The notes under the pieces: generated by a model
Databases searched by the model: none
Seen by the model: only the letters and a program-made list of their open reading frames with translations
What the model was told of the DNA's origin: nothing
Program-made: the position numbers and the translations under genes
Shown here: piece by piece, positions 17,220 through 26,179 of the stretch
How the letters are laid out: the number at the start of each line of letters is the position of its first letter
How positions within the stretch are numbered: the first letter of the stretch is position 1
NCBI RefSeq assembly: GCF_019104745.1
Contig: NZ_JAHRWL010000001.1
Span: forward strand, 1,159,001-1,223,000
Reading direction: 5' to 3'
Length of the DNA stretch: 64,000 bases
From: Thalassococcus arenae
GTDB lineage: Bacteria > Pseudomonadota > Alphaproteobacteria > Rhodobacterales > Rhodobacteraceae

Positions 17220-19741
17220 CCCTGCGCACCGCCGCCCGGCTGGCGCGCCGCGAATTGCGCGGGGGCCTGCGCGGGTTCCACATCTTCCTGGCCTGCCTCG
17301 CGCTGGGCGTCGCCGCCATCGCCGGGGTCGGCTCGGTGCGGGCGGCGATCGAGGCCGGGATGTCCGCCCAGGGCGCCGAACTGCTGGGCGGCGACGCGCT
17401 GGCCGAATTCACCTACCGCTTCGCCGACGACACCGAGCGCGCCTGGCTCGAGGACCGCGCGGTGCAGGTGTCCGAGATCGTCGATTTCCGGTCCATGGCG
17501 GTGGTCGACCGCGGCGGCGAGACCGAGCGTGGCCTGACCCAGGTCAAGGGCGTCGATGCCGCTTATCCTCTGAAAGGCGCGGTGCGGCTCGATCCGCCGA
17601 TTACGCTGGAACAGGCTCTGATATCCGGCGATCAACCCGGCGCGGTGATGGCCCCCGTGCTGGCCGACCGGCTGGGCCTGTCCATCGGCGACAGGTTCAA
17701 ACTGGGCACCCAGAGTTTCACCCTGACCGCGCGGCTGCTGGCCGAACCCGACGATGCCGGCGACGGTTTCGGCCTGGGTCCGCGCACCATCGTCCGGACC
17801 GACGCGCTGGCCGGGTCGTCCCTGCTGGAACCCGGCTCGCTGTTCGAAACCGAATACCGCCTGTCCCTGCCCGAGGGCACCGATCTGGCGGCCCTGCAAT
17901 CCGAAGCCGAGGCACGGTTCGAGGAAACCGGCCTGCGCTGGCGCGACGCCCGCAACGGCGCGCCCGGCGTGGCGCGCTTCGTCGACCGGCTGGGCGGGTT
18001 CCTGGTGCTGGTCGGCCTGTCGGGCCTGGCCGTGGGCGGCATCGGCGTGTCCTCGGCGGTGCGCGCCTATCTCGCCTCCAAGACCAGCGTCATCGCCACG
18101 CTGCGGACGCTGGGCGCCGACCGGGCGACGATCTTCCAGACCTATTTCCTGCAGATCGGCGCGCTGGCGCTGCTGGGCATCGCGTTGGGGCTGATCCTCG
18201 GCGCGGCGGTGCCGCTGCTCTTCGCGCCGCTGATCTCGGCCTCGCTGCCGATCCCCACCCTGTTCGCGCTCTACCCCGCCCCGCTGGCCGAAGCCGCGCT
18301 CTACGGCGTGCTGACCGCGCTGCTGTTCACGCTCTGGCCGCTGGCCCGCGCCGAAGAGGTGCGCGCCGCAGCGCTGTTCCGCGACGCGCTGGATCGCGCC
18401 CGCGCGTTGCCGGCGCCGCGCTATGTGGTGCTGACGCTTCTCCTGATCGCCGCTCTGGTCGGCGTGGCGGTGGCGTTTTCCGGTGCGCCGGCGCTCACGC
18501 TCTGGACCGCGGGCGGCCTGCTGACGTCGCTGGTGATCCTCGCACTGGCCGCCTTCGGCATCCGCCGCCTCGCCCGGCGCGGCACACCTGCTGCGCGCGG
18601 CCGCCCGGCGCTGCGTTGGGCGCTGTCGGCCATCGGCGGGCCACGCGACGCAGCCGGCGCGGCGGTGCTGTCGCTGGGATTGGGCCTGACCGTGTTGGCC
18701 GCCATCGGCCAGATCGACGGCAACTTGCGCACCGCCATCGCCCGCGACCTGCCCGAAGTCGCGCCGTCCTATTTCTTCGTCGACATCCAGAAAGACCAGA
18801 TGCCGGGTTACATGGACCGGCTGCAATCCGACCCCGCCGTCAGCCGGATCGACAGCGCGCCGATGCTGCGCGGCATCATCACCCGCATCAACGGGCAAAA
18901 GGCGTCGGATGTCGCCGGCGAACACTGGGTGCTGCGGGGCGACCGCGGCATCACCTATGCCGAAACCCCCGACGCCCGCACCACCGTGACCGCGGGCGAA
19001 TGGTGGCCGGCCGGCTACGACGGCCCGCCGCAGATCAGCTTCGCGGCCGAGGAAGCCGAAGAACTGGGCCTGAAACTGGGCGACGCACTGACCGTCAACA
19101 TCCTGGGGCGCGACATCGACGCGACGATCACCAGCTTCCGCGAGGTCGATTTCTCGACCGCGGGCATCGGGTTCGTGATGACGATGAACCCCGCCGCCCT
19201 GCAAGGCGCGCCGCATACCTTCATCTCGACGGTCTATGCCGACGAAGCCGCCGAGGCGGCGATCCTGCGCGATCTCGCCAGCGCTTATCCCAACATCACC
19301 GCGATCCGGGTGCGCGACGCGATCGAACGGGTCTCGTCCCTGCTCGACGGCATTTCCGAGGCCGTCCGCTGGGGCGCCGCCGCCACCCTGCTGACCGGGT
19401 TCCTGGTGCTGATCGGTGCCGCGGCAGCCGGAGAGGGCGCCCGCACCTACGAGGCCGCGCTGCTCAAGACGCTGGGCGCCAGCCGCGCCCGCATCCTGCA
19501 AAGTTTCGCCCTGCGCGCCGCCCTGCTGGGCGCGGCGGCCGGGCTGGTGGCGCTGCTGGCGGGCATCCTGGGCGGCTGGGCGGTGATCCGCTTCGTCATG
19601 GAGGGCGACTTTGCCGTGATCTGGCCCTCGGCCATCGGCATCGTGACCGGCGGCGTGGCGGCGACGCTGCTGGCCAGCCTGGCATTCGCCTGGCGTCCGC
19701 TGGCCGCCCGGCCCGCCCGGGTGCTGCGGGCGCGCGAATAG
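17216..19741 (+). CDS. ABC transporter permease, FtsX-like (YbbP family)
   Basis: An 841-aa membrane protein. It has an N-terminal helix (about 21-40), a large periplasmic domain, helices near 260-400 and 410-490, a second periplasmic domain (about 500-690), and three C-terminal helices ending in WRPLAARPARVLRARE. Two FtsX domains each show the ASxxVIATLRTLGADRATIFQ-type segment (here near 290 and 740, ALLKTLGASRARILQSF). Together with the ATPase it forms a YbbA-YbbP-like complex. The function is not settled for this family; the esterase neighbour suggests envelope lipids or hydrophobic compounds. Confidence 0.88.
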   Translation: MTLRTAARLARRELRGGLRGFHIFLACLALGVAAIAGVGSVRAAIEAGMSAQGAELLGGDALAEFTYRFADDTERAWLEDRAVQVSEIVDFRSMAVVDRGGETERGLTQVKGVDAAYPLKGAVRLDPPITLEQALISGDQPGAVMAPVLADRLGLSIGDRFKLGTQSFTLTARLLAEPDDAGDGFGLGPRTIVRTDALAGSSLLEPGSLFETEYRLSLPEGTDLAALQSEAEARFEETGLRWRDARNGAPGVARFVDRLGGFLVLVGLSGLAVGGIGVSSAVRAYLASKTSVIATLRTLGADRATIFQTYFLQIGALALLGIALGLILGAAVPLLFAPLISASLPIPTLFALYPAPLAEAALYGVLTALLFTLWPLARAEEVRAAALFRDALDRARALPAPRYVVLTLLLIAALVGVAVAFSGAPALTLWTAGGLLTSLVILALAAFGIRRLARRGTPAARGRPALRWALSAIGGPRDAAGAAVLSLGLGLTVLAAIGQIDGNLRTAIARDLPEVAPSYFFVDIQKDQMPGYMDRLQSDPAVSRIDSAPMLRGIITRINGQKASDVAGEHWVLRGDRGITYAETPDARTTVTAGEWWPAGYDGPPQISFAAEEAEELGLKLGDALTVNILGRDIDATITSFREVDFSTAGIGFVMTMNPAALQGAPHTFISTVYADEAAEAAILRDLASAYPNITAIRVRDAIERVSSLLDGISEAVRWGAAATLLTGFLVLIGAAAAGEGARTYEAALLKTLGASRARILQSFALRAALLGAAAGLVALLAGILGGWAVIRFVMEGDFAVIWPSAIGIVTGGVAATLLASLAFAWRPLAARPARVLRARE

Positions 19742-19809
19742 TCGCCTTGAACGCCGGCCGGCGGGCTGACACACCTGAGACCAGCCATAGCCGACCCGGG
19801 GGATTCGCC

Positions 19810-20667
19810 TTGACCGACCAGCTGCCCATGCCCGTCACCGCCCTGACCCGCGCCCAGCGCAACGCGGTGATGAACCTCGTGCGCCGCGCCGCCCGGGCCG
19901 AGATCATGCCGCGCTTCCGCAACCTGGGCGCGCACCAGATCGACCAGAAATCCGGGCCGCAGGACCTGGTGACCGAAGCCGACCGCGCCGCCGAGGCGAT
20001 GATCGCCCGCGGGCTTCAGGCGATGTTCCCGCACGCCCTGATCGTGGGCGAGGAACACGCCACCGACCACCCGGAAATCCTCGACCGCATCGCCGAGGCC
20101 GAGCTGTGCTTCACCATCGATCCCGTGGACGGCACCTGGAACTATGCCCACGGCCTGCCGCTGTTCGGCGTGATGCTGTCGATCCTGCGTTTCGGCCTGC
20201 CGGTCTTCGGCCTGCTGTTCGACCCGGTGGTCGGCGACATGATCTGGGCCGATACCGACACCACCGCGCAGTTGCAGAACGCCCGCCGCCTGTCGCGCCC
20301 GGTGCGCGCCTCGGCCGGCGGCCCGGTGGAAAAACTGGTGGGCTCGGTGCCGCTCTACCTGGTGCCGGCCGACAAGCAGGCGCAGACCGCCGCGACCCTG
20401 CCGCGTTTCGCCCGCGCGGTCATGCTGCGCTGCGCCTGCCACGAATACCGGATGCTGGCGCAGGGCCAGCTCGATTTCGTGCTGTTCGCCAAGATGACCG
20501 CCTGGGATCACCCCGCCGGCGCGCTGATCGCGAAACAGGCCGGCGGCCATGTCGCCATGCTCGACGGGTCCGACTATCGCGGCGACGTCAAATCCGGCTA
20601 CCTGCTGGCCGCCTCGGACGCCGCCACCTGGGGCCGCGTCCGCGACGTGTTCGACTTCCTGCTCTAG
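19810..20667 (+). CDS. Inositol monophosphatase family phosphatase (histidinol-phosphatase-like)
   Basis: A 285-aa Mg-dependent sugar phosphatase. Motifs: GEEHATDH (residues about 80-87), the metal site DPVDGTWNYAHG (about 104-115), and WDHPAGALIAKQAGG near 220. It could act on inositol phosphate, histidinol phosphate or another small phosphate ester; sequence does not decide. The start is probably TTG at 19810, since GGGGGA lies 6 bases before it, while the next ATG at 19828 lacks a ribosome site. The stop is 19 bases before the 169-bp repeat, copy 2. Confidence 0.85.
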   Translation: MTDQLPMPVTALTRAQRNAVMNLVRRAARAEIMPRFRNLGAHQIDQKSGPQDLVTEADRAAEAMIARGLQAMFPHALIVGEEHATDHPEILDRIAEAELCFTIDPVDGTWNYAHGLPLFGVMLSILRFGLPVFGLLFDPVVGDMIWADTDTTAQLQNARRLSRPVRASAGGPVEKLVGSVPLYLVPADKQAQTAATLPRFARAVMLRCACHEYRMLAQGQLDFVLFAKMTAWDHPAGALIAKQAGGHVAMLDGSDYRGDVKSGYLLAASDAATWGRVRDVFDFLL

Positions 20668-20686
20668 GCAGACCGGCGGACTGCTG

Positions 20687-20855
20687 AAGCAGGCTGGCGG
20701 AAACCTGAGATACGTCGCTTCGAATTCATGTGCCGCGCAACGGGCACCGTTGCGCCGCGCCGACCCGCCCCCATGGGGCGGCGCGATTGCGCCACCCCGC
20801 GGGTCGGCGCTAACGGAGTGGCCGTTTGATGTCTCTGGGTTCAGGCACGCCGCAG
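20687..20855 (-). repeat. 169-bp structured repeat, copy 2 (inverted relative to copy 1)
   Basis: Aligns end to end with 5997-6165 on the other strand, no gaps, about 26 differences. It also lies between convergent genes (phosphatase and gcvP). Both hairpins are kept: the 9-bp stem at 20735-20755 is unchanged and only its 3-base loop differs. The terminal inverted repeats are more decayed than in copy 1. The conserved open frame across it is not a gene, since changes fall on all three codon positions. Confidence 0.78.
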
Positions 20856-20895
20856 CCGATGCGCGGCGGGCCACCCCGGGCCTGACGAGCCGCCC

Positions 20896-23745
20896 CTACT
20901 CCGCCGCTTCGGCGTAATCGCTCATCGGCGGGCAGACACAAACCAGGTTGCGGTCGCCATAGACGTTGTCGACCCGGTTGACCGGCGGCCAGTATTTGTC
21001 GACCCGAAACGCGCCGGGCGGGAAACAGCCCTGTTCGCGCGAATAGGGCCGGTCCCAATCCTTGACCAGGTCCTCCATCGTGTGCGGCGCCAGTTTCAGC
21101 GGGTTGACCTCGCGGTCCATCTCGCCCGCCTCGATGGCGCGGATCTCTTCGCGGATGGCCAGCATCGCGTCGCAGAACCGGTCCAGCTCGGCCTTGGTCT
21201 CGCTCTCGGTCGGCTCGACCATCAGCGTGCCCGCCACCGGCCAGCTCATCGTCGGCGCGTGGAACCCGCAATCGATCAGCCGCTTGGCGATGTCCTCGAC
21301 CGTGACGCCCGCGCTTTTCTCGAACGGCCGCACGTCCAGGATGCATTCATGCGCCACCCGGCCCTGGCTGCCGCGATAAAGCACGTCGAACGCCCCTTCC
21401 AGCCGCCGCGCGATGTAATTGGCGTTCAGGATCGCCACCCGCGTCGCCTGGGTCAGGCCGCCACCGCCCATCATCAGGATGTAGGCCCAGGAAATCGGCA
21501 GCAGCGACGGCGACCCGAAGGGCGCGGCGCTGACCGGTCCGGCGCCCTTGGCGTTCAGCGGATGGCCGGGCAGGTGCGGGATCAGGTGTTCCTTGACGCC
21601 GATCGGCCCCATGCCCGGCCCGCCGCCGCCATGCGGGATGCAGAACGTCTTGTGCAGGTTCAGGTGGCTGACATCGCCGCCCAGGTCGCCGGGCCGCGAC
21701 AGCCCCACCATCGCGTTCATGTTGGCGCCGTCGATATAGACCTGCCCGCCATGGTCATGGGTGATCTTGCAGACCTCCTGCACCGTCTCCTCGAACACGC
21801 CATGCGTGCTGGGATAGGTGATCATGCAGGCCGCCAGCCGGTCGGAATGCCTTTCCGCCTTGGCGCGGAAATCCTCCAGGTCGATCGACCCGTTCGCGTC
21901 GCATTTCACCGCCACCACTTCCCAACCCACCATGTGGGCGCTGGCGGGGTTGGTCCCATGGGCATTGACCGGGATCAGGCAGACATCGCGCTGCCCCTGC
22001 CCGCGCGCCACCTGCCAGTCGCGGATCGTCAGCAGCCCGGCATATTCGCCCTGCGCGCCGGAATTGGGCTGCATGGAAATCGCGTCATAGCCGGTGATCG
22101 TGCACAGCTTGGCGTTCAGATCGTCGATCAGCGTCTTGTAACCCTTCCACTGGTCCTCGGGCGCATAGGGATGGATCAGCGAGAACTCGCGCCAGCTGAC
22201 CGGCATCATCTCGGCGGCCGAATTCAGCTTCATCGTGCAGGACCCCAGCGGGATCATCGCCCGGTCCAGCGCCAGGTCGCGGTCGGCCAGCCGGCGCATG
22301 TAGCGCATCATCTCGGTCTCGGCCCGGTTCATGTGAAACACGTCGTGCTGCAGGTATTCGCTCTGCCGCAGCAACGCCTCGGGCAGCCGGTATTCCGGCG
22401 TCAGGTCGTCATCCTTGCGCACCAGGCCGAAGGCGCGCCAGACCGCCTCGATGATCTCGGGGCGCACCGCCTCGTCCATGGTGATGCCGACCCGCGACTT
22501 GCCGACCTTGCGCAGGTTCACGCCTTCGCGCACCGCGGCCTGCAGCACCCCGCGCTGCAACAGACCCACATCCACGGTGATCGTGTCGAAATAGACCGCC
22601 GGCTCCACCTTGAAGCCCGCCGCCTCCAGCCCCTTGGCCAGGCGCACGGTCTTGCGATGGATGCGCTGCGCGATGGCGCGCAGACCCTTGGGGCCGTGAA
22701 AGACGGCATAGAACCCCGCCATCACCGCCAGCAGCGCCTGCGCGGTGCAAACGTTCGACGTGGCCTTCTCGCGGCGGATATGCTGCTCGCGGGTCTGCAA
22801 GGCCAGCCGATAGGCGCGGTTGCCGTGGCTGTCGATGGAAATGCCGACGATGCGGCCCGGCATGGCGCGTTTATAGGCTTCGCGGCAGGCCATGTAGGCG
22901 GCATGCGGCCCGCCGAACCCCATCGGCACGCCGAAACGCTGCGTGCTGCCCACGGCGATGTCGGCCCCCATCGCGCCCGGCTCCTTCAGCAGGCACAGCG
23001 CCATCGGGTCGGCGCTGACGATGCCGATCGCGCCCGCTTCGTGCAGCGCCGCGATCTGGTCGGTGAAGTCGCGCACATGGCCATGGGTGCCGGGATACTG
23101 GAACAGCGCGCCGAACACGGTGTCGGCCTCCAGCGCGTCCGGACTGCCGACGATCACCTCGATCCCCAGTGGCTCGGCCCGCGTCCTGACCACCGCGATG
23201 TTCTGCGGATGGCAGTTCTCGTCGACAAAGAACGCCCCGGCCTTCGACTTCGCCACCCGCTGCGCCATGGTCATCGCCTCGGCGCAGGCCGTGGCCTCGT
23301 CCAGCAGCGACGCGTTGGCGATCTCGAGCCCCGTCAGGTCGCAGACCATGGTCTGGAAATTCAGCAACGCCTCCAGCCGGCCCTGGCTGATCTCGGGCTG
23401 ATAGGGCGTATAGGCGGTATACCAGGCCGGGTTCTCCAGGATGTTGCGCTGGATCGCCGGCGGCGTGACGGTGCCGTGATAGCCCTGCCCGATCAGCGAG
23501 GTCAGCACCTTGTTCTTCGCCCCGGTCACCCGCATGTGGTGCAGCAACTCGCGCTCCGACATCGGCTTGCCGAAGTCCAGCTTTTCCGCCTGCCGGATGT
23601 CCCTGGGCACCGTCTGGTCGATCAGCGCGTCCAGCGACGGCACGCCCAGCACCTCCAGCATCTCGGCCATTTCCTCGGGCGACGGCCCGATATGGCGCCG
23701 GTTGGCGAAATCGTAAGGCAGGTAATCGATCGGCTGATAGCTCAT
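20896..23745 (-). CDS. gcvP: Glycine dehydrogenase (decarboxylating), P-protein
   Basis: The PLP-dependent P-protein of the glycine cleavage system, 949 aa, fused (homodimer type) as in other Proteobacteria. It decarboxylates glycine and passes the aminomethyl group to GcvH lipoate. Seen: [14 protein letters not shown] at the N-terminus, the glycine-rich run [14 protein letters not shown] right after the PLP-lysine segment HLNLHKTFC, and [17 protein letters not shown] near the end. It is the last gene of the gcvT-gcvH-gcvP set; a 117-base gap with two hairpins separates it from gcvH. Confidence 0.96.
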   Translation of the reverse strand: MSYQPIDYLPYDFANRRHIGPSPEEMAEMLEVLGVPSLDALIDQTVPRDIRQAEKLDFGKPMSERELLHHMRVTGAKNKVLTSLIGQGYHGTVTPPAIQRNILENPAWYTAYTPYQPEISQGRLEALLNFQTMVCDLTGLEIANASLLDEATACAEAMTMAQRVAKSKAGAFFVDENCHPQNIAVVRTRAEPLGIEVIVGSPDALEADTVFGALFQYPGTHGHVRDFTDQIAALHEAGAIGIVSADPMALCLLKEPGAMGADIAVGSTQRFGVPMGFGGPHAAYMACREAYKRAMPGRIVGISIDSHGNRAYRLALQTREQHIRREKATSNVCTAQALLAVMAGFYAVFHGPKGLRAIAQRIHRKTVRLAKGLEAAGFKVEPAVYFDTITVDVGLLQRGVLQAAVREGVNLRKVGKSRVGITMDEAVRPEIIEAVWRAFGLVRKDDDLTPEYRLPEALLRQSEYLQHDVFHMNRAETEMMRYMRRLADRDLALDRAMIPLGSCTMKLNSAAEMMPVSWREFSLIHPYAPEDQWKGYKTLIDDLNAKLCTITGYDAISMQPNSGAQGEYAGLLTIRDWQVARGQGQRDVCLIPVNAHGTNPASAHMVGWEVVAVKCDANGSIDLEDFRAKAERHSDRLAACMITYPSTHGVFEETVQEVCKITHDHGGQVYIDGANMNAMVGLSRPGDLGGDVSHLNLHKTFCIPHGGGGPGMGPIGVKEHLIPHLPGHPLNAKGAGPVSAAPFGSPSLLPISWAYILMMGGGGLTQATRVAILNANYIARRLEGAFDVLYRGSQGRVAHECILDVRPFEKSAGVTVEDIAKRLIDCGFHAPTMSWPVAGTLMVEPTESETKAELDRFCDAMLAIREEIRAIEAGEMDREVNPLKLAPHTMEDLVKDWDRPYSREQGCFPPGAFRVDKYWPPVNRVDNVYGDRNLVCVCPPMSDYAEAAE

Positions 23746-23759
23746 TCCGTTCTCCGTCG

Positions 23760-23801
23760 CATGCGGGTCCAGACCTTCTCTGGTTCGAAAATATCCCGGG
23801 G
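23760..23801 (-). promoter_or_regulatory. Leader motif of gcvP (recurrent TATTT...AGAGAAG element)
   Basis: Reading leftward the sequence is CCCCCGGGATATTTTCG followed by AACCAGAGAAGG, ending about 30 bases before the gcvP ATG. The same layout (GC-rich hairpin, TATTT, A-rich bases, AGAGAAG) stands before recF and before the metallopeptidase gene at 32265. From memory it resembles a common intergenic motif of Roseobacter genomes; I cannot check this here. Confidence 0.5.
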
Positions 23802-23806
23802 GTGAA

Positions 23807-23849
23807 TTGGCCCCATAGGGGCCAAGAGGGGGCAGCGCCCCCTGCCCCC
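23807..23849 (-). other. Two adjacent hairpins between gcvH and gcvP
   Basis: TTGGCCCC/GGGGCCAA form a perfect 8-bp stem with a 3-base loop (23807-23825). GGGGGCAG/CTGCCCCC form a second perfect 8-bp stem with a 6-base loop (23828-23849). No T run follows either on the minus strand, so they are not classical intrinsic terminators. They could attenuate, stabilise the gcvTH mRNA end, or belong to the recurrent leader element next to them. Confidence 0.65.
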
Positions 23850-23862
23850 CTTCTCCCGGCCC

Positions 23863-24225
23863 CTATCCGATGAATTTCTTGTAGGCGGCCTCGTCCATGT
23901 AGTCGTCCATCGCCGACAGGTCGTCCGGCTTGATCCGAAAGAACCAGGCCTCGCCCTCGGGATCGTCGTTGACCTTGCCCGGCTCGTCGGCCAGCGGTTC
24001 GTTGACATCGACGATCTCGCCATCCAGCGGCGCCAGGATGTCGGATGCGGCCTTGACGCTTTCGATCACCACGATCTCGTCATCCTTGCTGACGGTCTTG
24101 CCGACCTCCGGCAATTCCACGAACACCACGTCGCCCAATTGCTCGGCGGCATAGGCGGTGATGCCGACGGTCACGATTCCCTCGTCATCGACATCCAGCC
24201 ATTCGTGTTCTTCGGTGTATTTCAT
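23863..24225 (-). CDS. gcvH: Glycine cleavage system H protein
   Basis: Lipoyl carrier of the glycine cleavage system, 120 aa, the normal length. The lipoylation lysine is K58 in VVIESVKAASDI. The N-terminus MKYTEEHEWLDVDDEG and the end WFFRIKPDDLSAMDDYMDEAAYKKFIG are typical. AAGGGA precedes the ATG at 24225 with usual spacing. It lies 22 bases after gcvT, and both are under the upstream glycine riboswitch. Confidence 0.97.
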   Translation of the reverse strand: MKYTEEHEWLDVDDEGIVTVGITAYAAEQLGDVVFVELPEVGKTVSKDDEIVVIESVKAASDILAPLDGEIVDVNEPLADEPGKVNDDPEGEAWFFRIKPDDLSAMDDYMDEAAYKKFIG

Positions 24226-24247
24226 GTCCCTGTCCCTTCTGTCCGGA

Positions 24248-25369
24248 TCACCGTTTGAATCCTGCCGGCACGAAGGGCAGGCTGGCAACAGAAACCGCCA
24301 GCCGCTTGCCCCGCACCTCGCCCCACAGCCGCGTGCCCGGCTCGGCCAGGGCGGCGGGCACGTAACCCATCGCCACCGGCGCGCCCAGGCTGGGCCCGAA
24401 CCCGCCCGAGGTCACGCGCCCCGCCGCAGTGCCGCCCGTCTCGGCATCGAACAGCGCCGTGCCCTCGCGCATCGGCGCCCGACCCTCGGGCCGCAACCCG
24501 ACCCGCCGCATCGCGGGCGGGTCGGAAAATTCTCCCAGAATTTTCGCCGCGCCGGGAAAACCGCCGGCGCGGTCGCCGCCGCTGCGGCGCACCTTCTGGA
24601 TCGCCCAGCCCAACCCAGCCGAAACCGGCGTCGTGGCGGCGTCGATGTCATGGCCGTACAGGCACAGCCCGGCTTCCAGGCGCAGCGAATCCCGGGCCCC
24701 CAGTCCGATCGGCGCGACGCGACCGTCGGCCAGCAGCGCCCGCGCCAGCGCGACCGCGGCGGCCTGCGGCACGGAAATCTCGAACCCGTCCTCGCCGGTA
24801 TAACCCGACCGCGACACCCAGCATTCGGCCCCCGCTAGCGGCAGCGTCTCGACATCCATGAACCGCATGTCCCGCACGCCGGGATGATGCTCGGCCAGCA
24901 CCGCCTCGGCGGCCGGTCCCTGCAACGCCAGCAGCGCCCGGCTCTCCAGCAGTTTCACGGTGATGCCCAGCGGTTCCAACGCCGCGCGCATCCGCGCCAC
25001 GTCCGGCTCCTTGCAGGCGGCGTTGACCACGACGAACAGGTGATCGCCGCGATTGGCGACCATCAGGTCATCCTCGATCCCGCCATCGTCATTGGTGAAC
25101 AGGGCATAGCGCTGGCGGCCCTCGGCCAGCCCGGCGATATCCACCGGCACCAGCGACTCCAGCGCCGCCGCCACGCCATCGCCGCGCAGCACCACCTGGC
25201 CCATATGGCTGACATCGAACAGCCCGGCCTGCGCGCGGGTGTGCAGATGTTCCTTCAGCACGCCATCGGGATATTGCACCGGCATCTCGTAGCCGGCAAA
25301 GGGCACCATCCTGGCGCCCAGGTCGATATGCAGATCATATAGCGCCGTGCGCTGCAAAGCGTCGCCCAT
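24248..25369 (-). CDS. gcvT: Aminomethyltransferase, T-protein
   Basis: Transfers the C1 unit from aminomethyl-lipoyl GcvH to tetrahydrofolate and releases ammonia. The 373-aa protein shows the family start (TALYDLHIDLGARMVPFAGYEMPVQY), FDVSHMGQV, SRSGYTGEDGFEISVP in the middle, LGARDSLRLEAGLCLYGHDID containing the folate-site region, and VTSGGFGPSLGAPVAMGYV. First gene of the cluster, with the riboswitch starting about 90 bases upstream. Confidence 0.95.
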   Translation of the reverse strand: MGDALQRTALYDLHIDLGARMVPFAGYEMPVQYPDGVLKEHLHTRAQAGLFDVSHMGQVVLRGDGVAAALESLVPVDIAGLAEGRQRYALFTNDDGGIEDDLMVANRGDHLFVVVNAACKEPDVARMRAALEPLGITVKLLESRALLALQGPAAEAVLAEHHPGVRDMRFMDVETLPLAGAECWVSRSGYTGEDGFEISVPQAAAVALARALLADGRVAPIGLGARDSLRLEAGLCLYGHDIDAATTPVSAGLGWAIQKVRRSGGDRAGGFPGAAKILGEFSDPPAMRRVGLRPEGRAPMREGTALFDAETGGTAAGRVTSGGFGPSLGAPVAMGYVPAALAEPGTRLWGEVRGKRLAVSVASLPFVPAGFKR

Positions 25370-25414
25370 GGGCCCTCCGGTTTTTCATCCCGGTTCGCGA
25401 TGCTGCGCAATTCC

Positions 25415-25456
25415 GGGCATTCCCGACACCGGCGCAAACCGGTGCCACGAATGCCC
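25415..25456 (-). promoter_or_regulatory. Expression-platform hairpin of the glycine riboswitch
   Basis: GGGCATTC (25415-25422) pairs with GAATGCCC (25449-25456), and an inner CCGGTG/CACCGG stem extends the helix. It begins exactly where the last stem of the second aptamer ends, so the two may compete. It is not followed by a T run, which argues against a simple intrinsic terminator. Confidence 0.6.
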
Positions 25457-25606
25457 CCTCTGTCCTTTCGCCTGAGATCGTTATCCCTTCGGCGGACGCC
25501 CTGCGGCGTCACTCTCCAGAGTGTTCGGTATCCCGTCGGTCCCTTGCGCCTGAGAGTTTCCGGGGCGGTTGCTCCTTCGGCACCGGCCAGGCCGGTTCTC
25601 CCGTCG
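25457..25606 (-). promoter_or_regulatory. Tandem glycine riboswitch upstream of gcvT
   Basis: Read on the minus strand, two glycine aptamers follow each other. The first has GGGAGAACCGG at its start and GGAAACTCTCAGGCGCAAGG at its core; the second has CCGAAGGGATAACG and ATCTCAGGCGAAAGGACAG. The CTCAGGC-AAAGG core and the paired layout with a short linker are the signature of the class, and placement before gcvT confirms it. Glycine binding is expected to raise expression of the cleavage genes. Confidence 0.93.
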
Positions 25607-25619
25607 AGATAGGCCCTGA

Positions 25620-26105
25620 TTAATGCACCGCCGCGCGCCGCGCAACTGCGCTTTCGGCCGTTCTGCAGCGCCCCGTGGTGCCCAGCAGCGCCATCAGGGG
25701 TTCGTTGTCGCAGGTCAGCGTGTCCAGCGTCAGCGGGTCCAGCGTCTTGAAGAACGCCTCGGCCGCGTCGTTCAGCGCATCGCGCAGACGGCAGCAATCG
25801 CTGAGCGGGCAGGTATTGTCGACATCGCCGAAACACTCGGTCATCGGGATGCGGCTCTCGATCGTGCGGAAGATCTCGCCGATGACGATCTGGTCCGGCG
25901 CCCGCGCCAGTTCCAGCCCGCCGTTGCGGCCCCGCTGCGTATGCAGGTAACCCAGCTGCGCCAGCTGGTTGATGACTTGCGCCAGATGGTTTTCCGAGGC
26001 ATTCGTGGCCCGGGCGATCTCGGCCTTGGTCACCAGCCGGTCGGAATTCGCCGCGCAGAACATCAGGACGCGCATGGCAATATTGCTTCGTTTCGTGACT
26101 CGCAC
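25620..26105 (-). CDS. nsrR: NsrR-like Rrf2 family regulator (nitric oxide sensing)
   Basis: A 161-aa winged-helix regulator. The N-terminus MRVTKRSNIAMRVLMF, the helix NASENHLAQVINQLAQLGY and the wing RGRNGGLELARAP agree with NsrR more than with IscR or RirA. The sensor region ECFGDVDNTCPLSDCCRL holds four cysteines at the Fe-S ligand positions. NsrR represses NO detoxification genes until NO destroys its cluster. An FNR-type box sits upstream, in the class-II activation position relative to a -10-like TATTCA, so expression probably rises when oxygen falls. Its targets are not in the window. Confidence 0.82.
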   Translation of the reverse strand: MRVTKRSNIAMRVLMFCAANSDRLVTKAEIARATNASENHLAQVINQLAQLGYLHTQRGRNGGLELARAPDQIVIGEIFRTIESRIPMTECFGDVDNTCPLSDCCRLRDALNDAAEAFFKTLDPLTLDTLTCDNEPLMALLGTTGRCRTAESAVARRAAVH

Positions 26106-26136
26106 CGTCTCGCTCCTTATCGGTCGGGTAAGGGTT

Positions 26137-26142
26137 TGAATA
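26137..26142 (-). promoter_or_regulatory. Candidate -10 element of the nsrR-like gene
   Basis: TATTCA on the minus strand, centred about 31 bases downstream of the FNR-type palindrome. A start near 26130 would place the palindrome centre near -41, the class-II FNR arrangement, and leave a leader of about 25 bases before the nsrR ATG. Confidence 0.45.
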
Positions 26143-26161
26143 CATCACTCCCAGGTAAATG

Positions 26162-26179
26162 AATTGACATAAGTCAATT
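26162..26179. promoter_or_regulatory. FNR/CRP-type palindrome between nsrR-like and GGCT-like genes
   Basis: AATTGACATAAGTCAATT is a perfect 18-base palindromic site (7-base arms, 4-base centre) holding TTGAC-N4-GTCAA, which fits the FnrL pattern TTGAY-N4-RTCAA. It lies between the divergent genes and reaches into the first codon I assign to the right-hand gene, so a bound factor could activate one gene and block the other. Confidence 0.65.
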
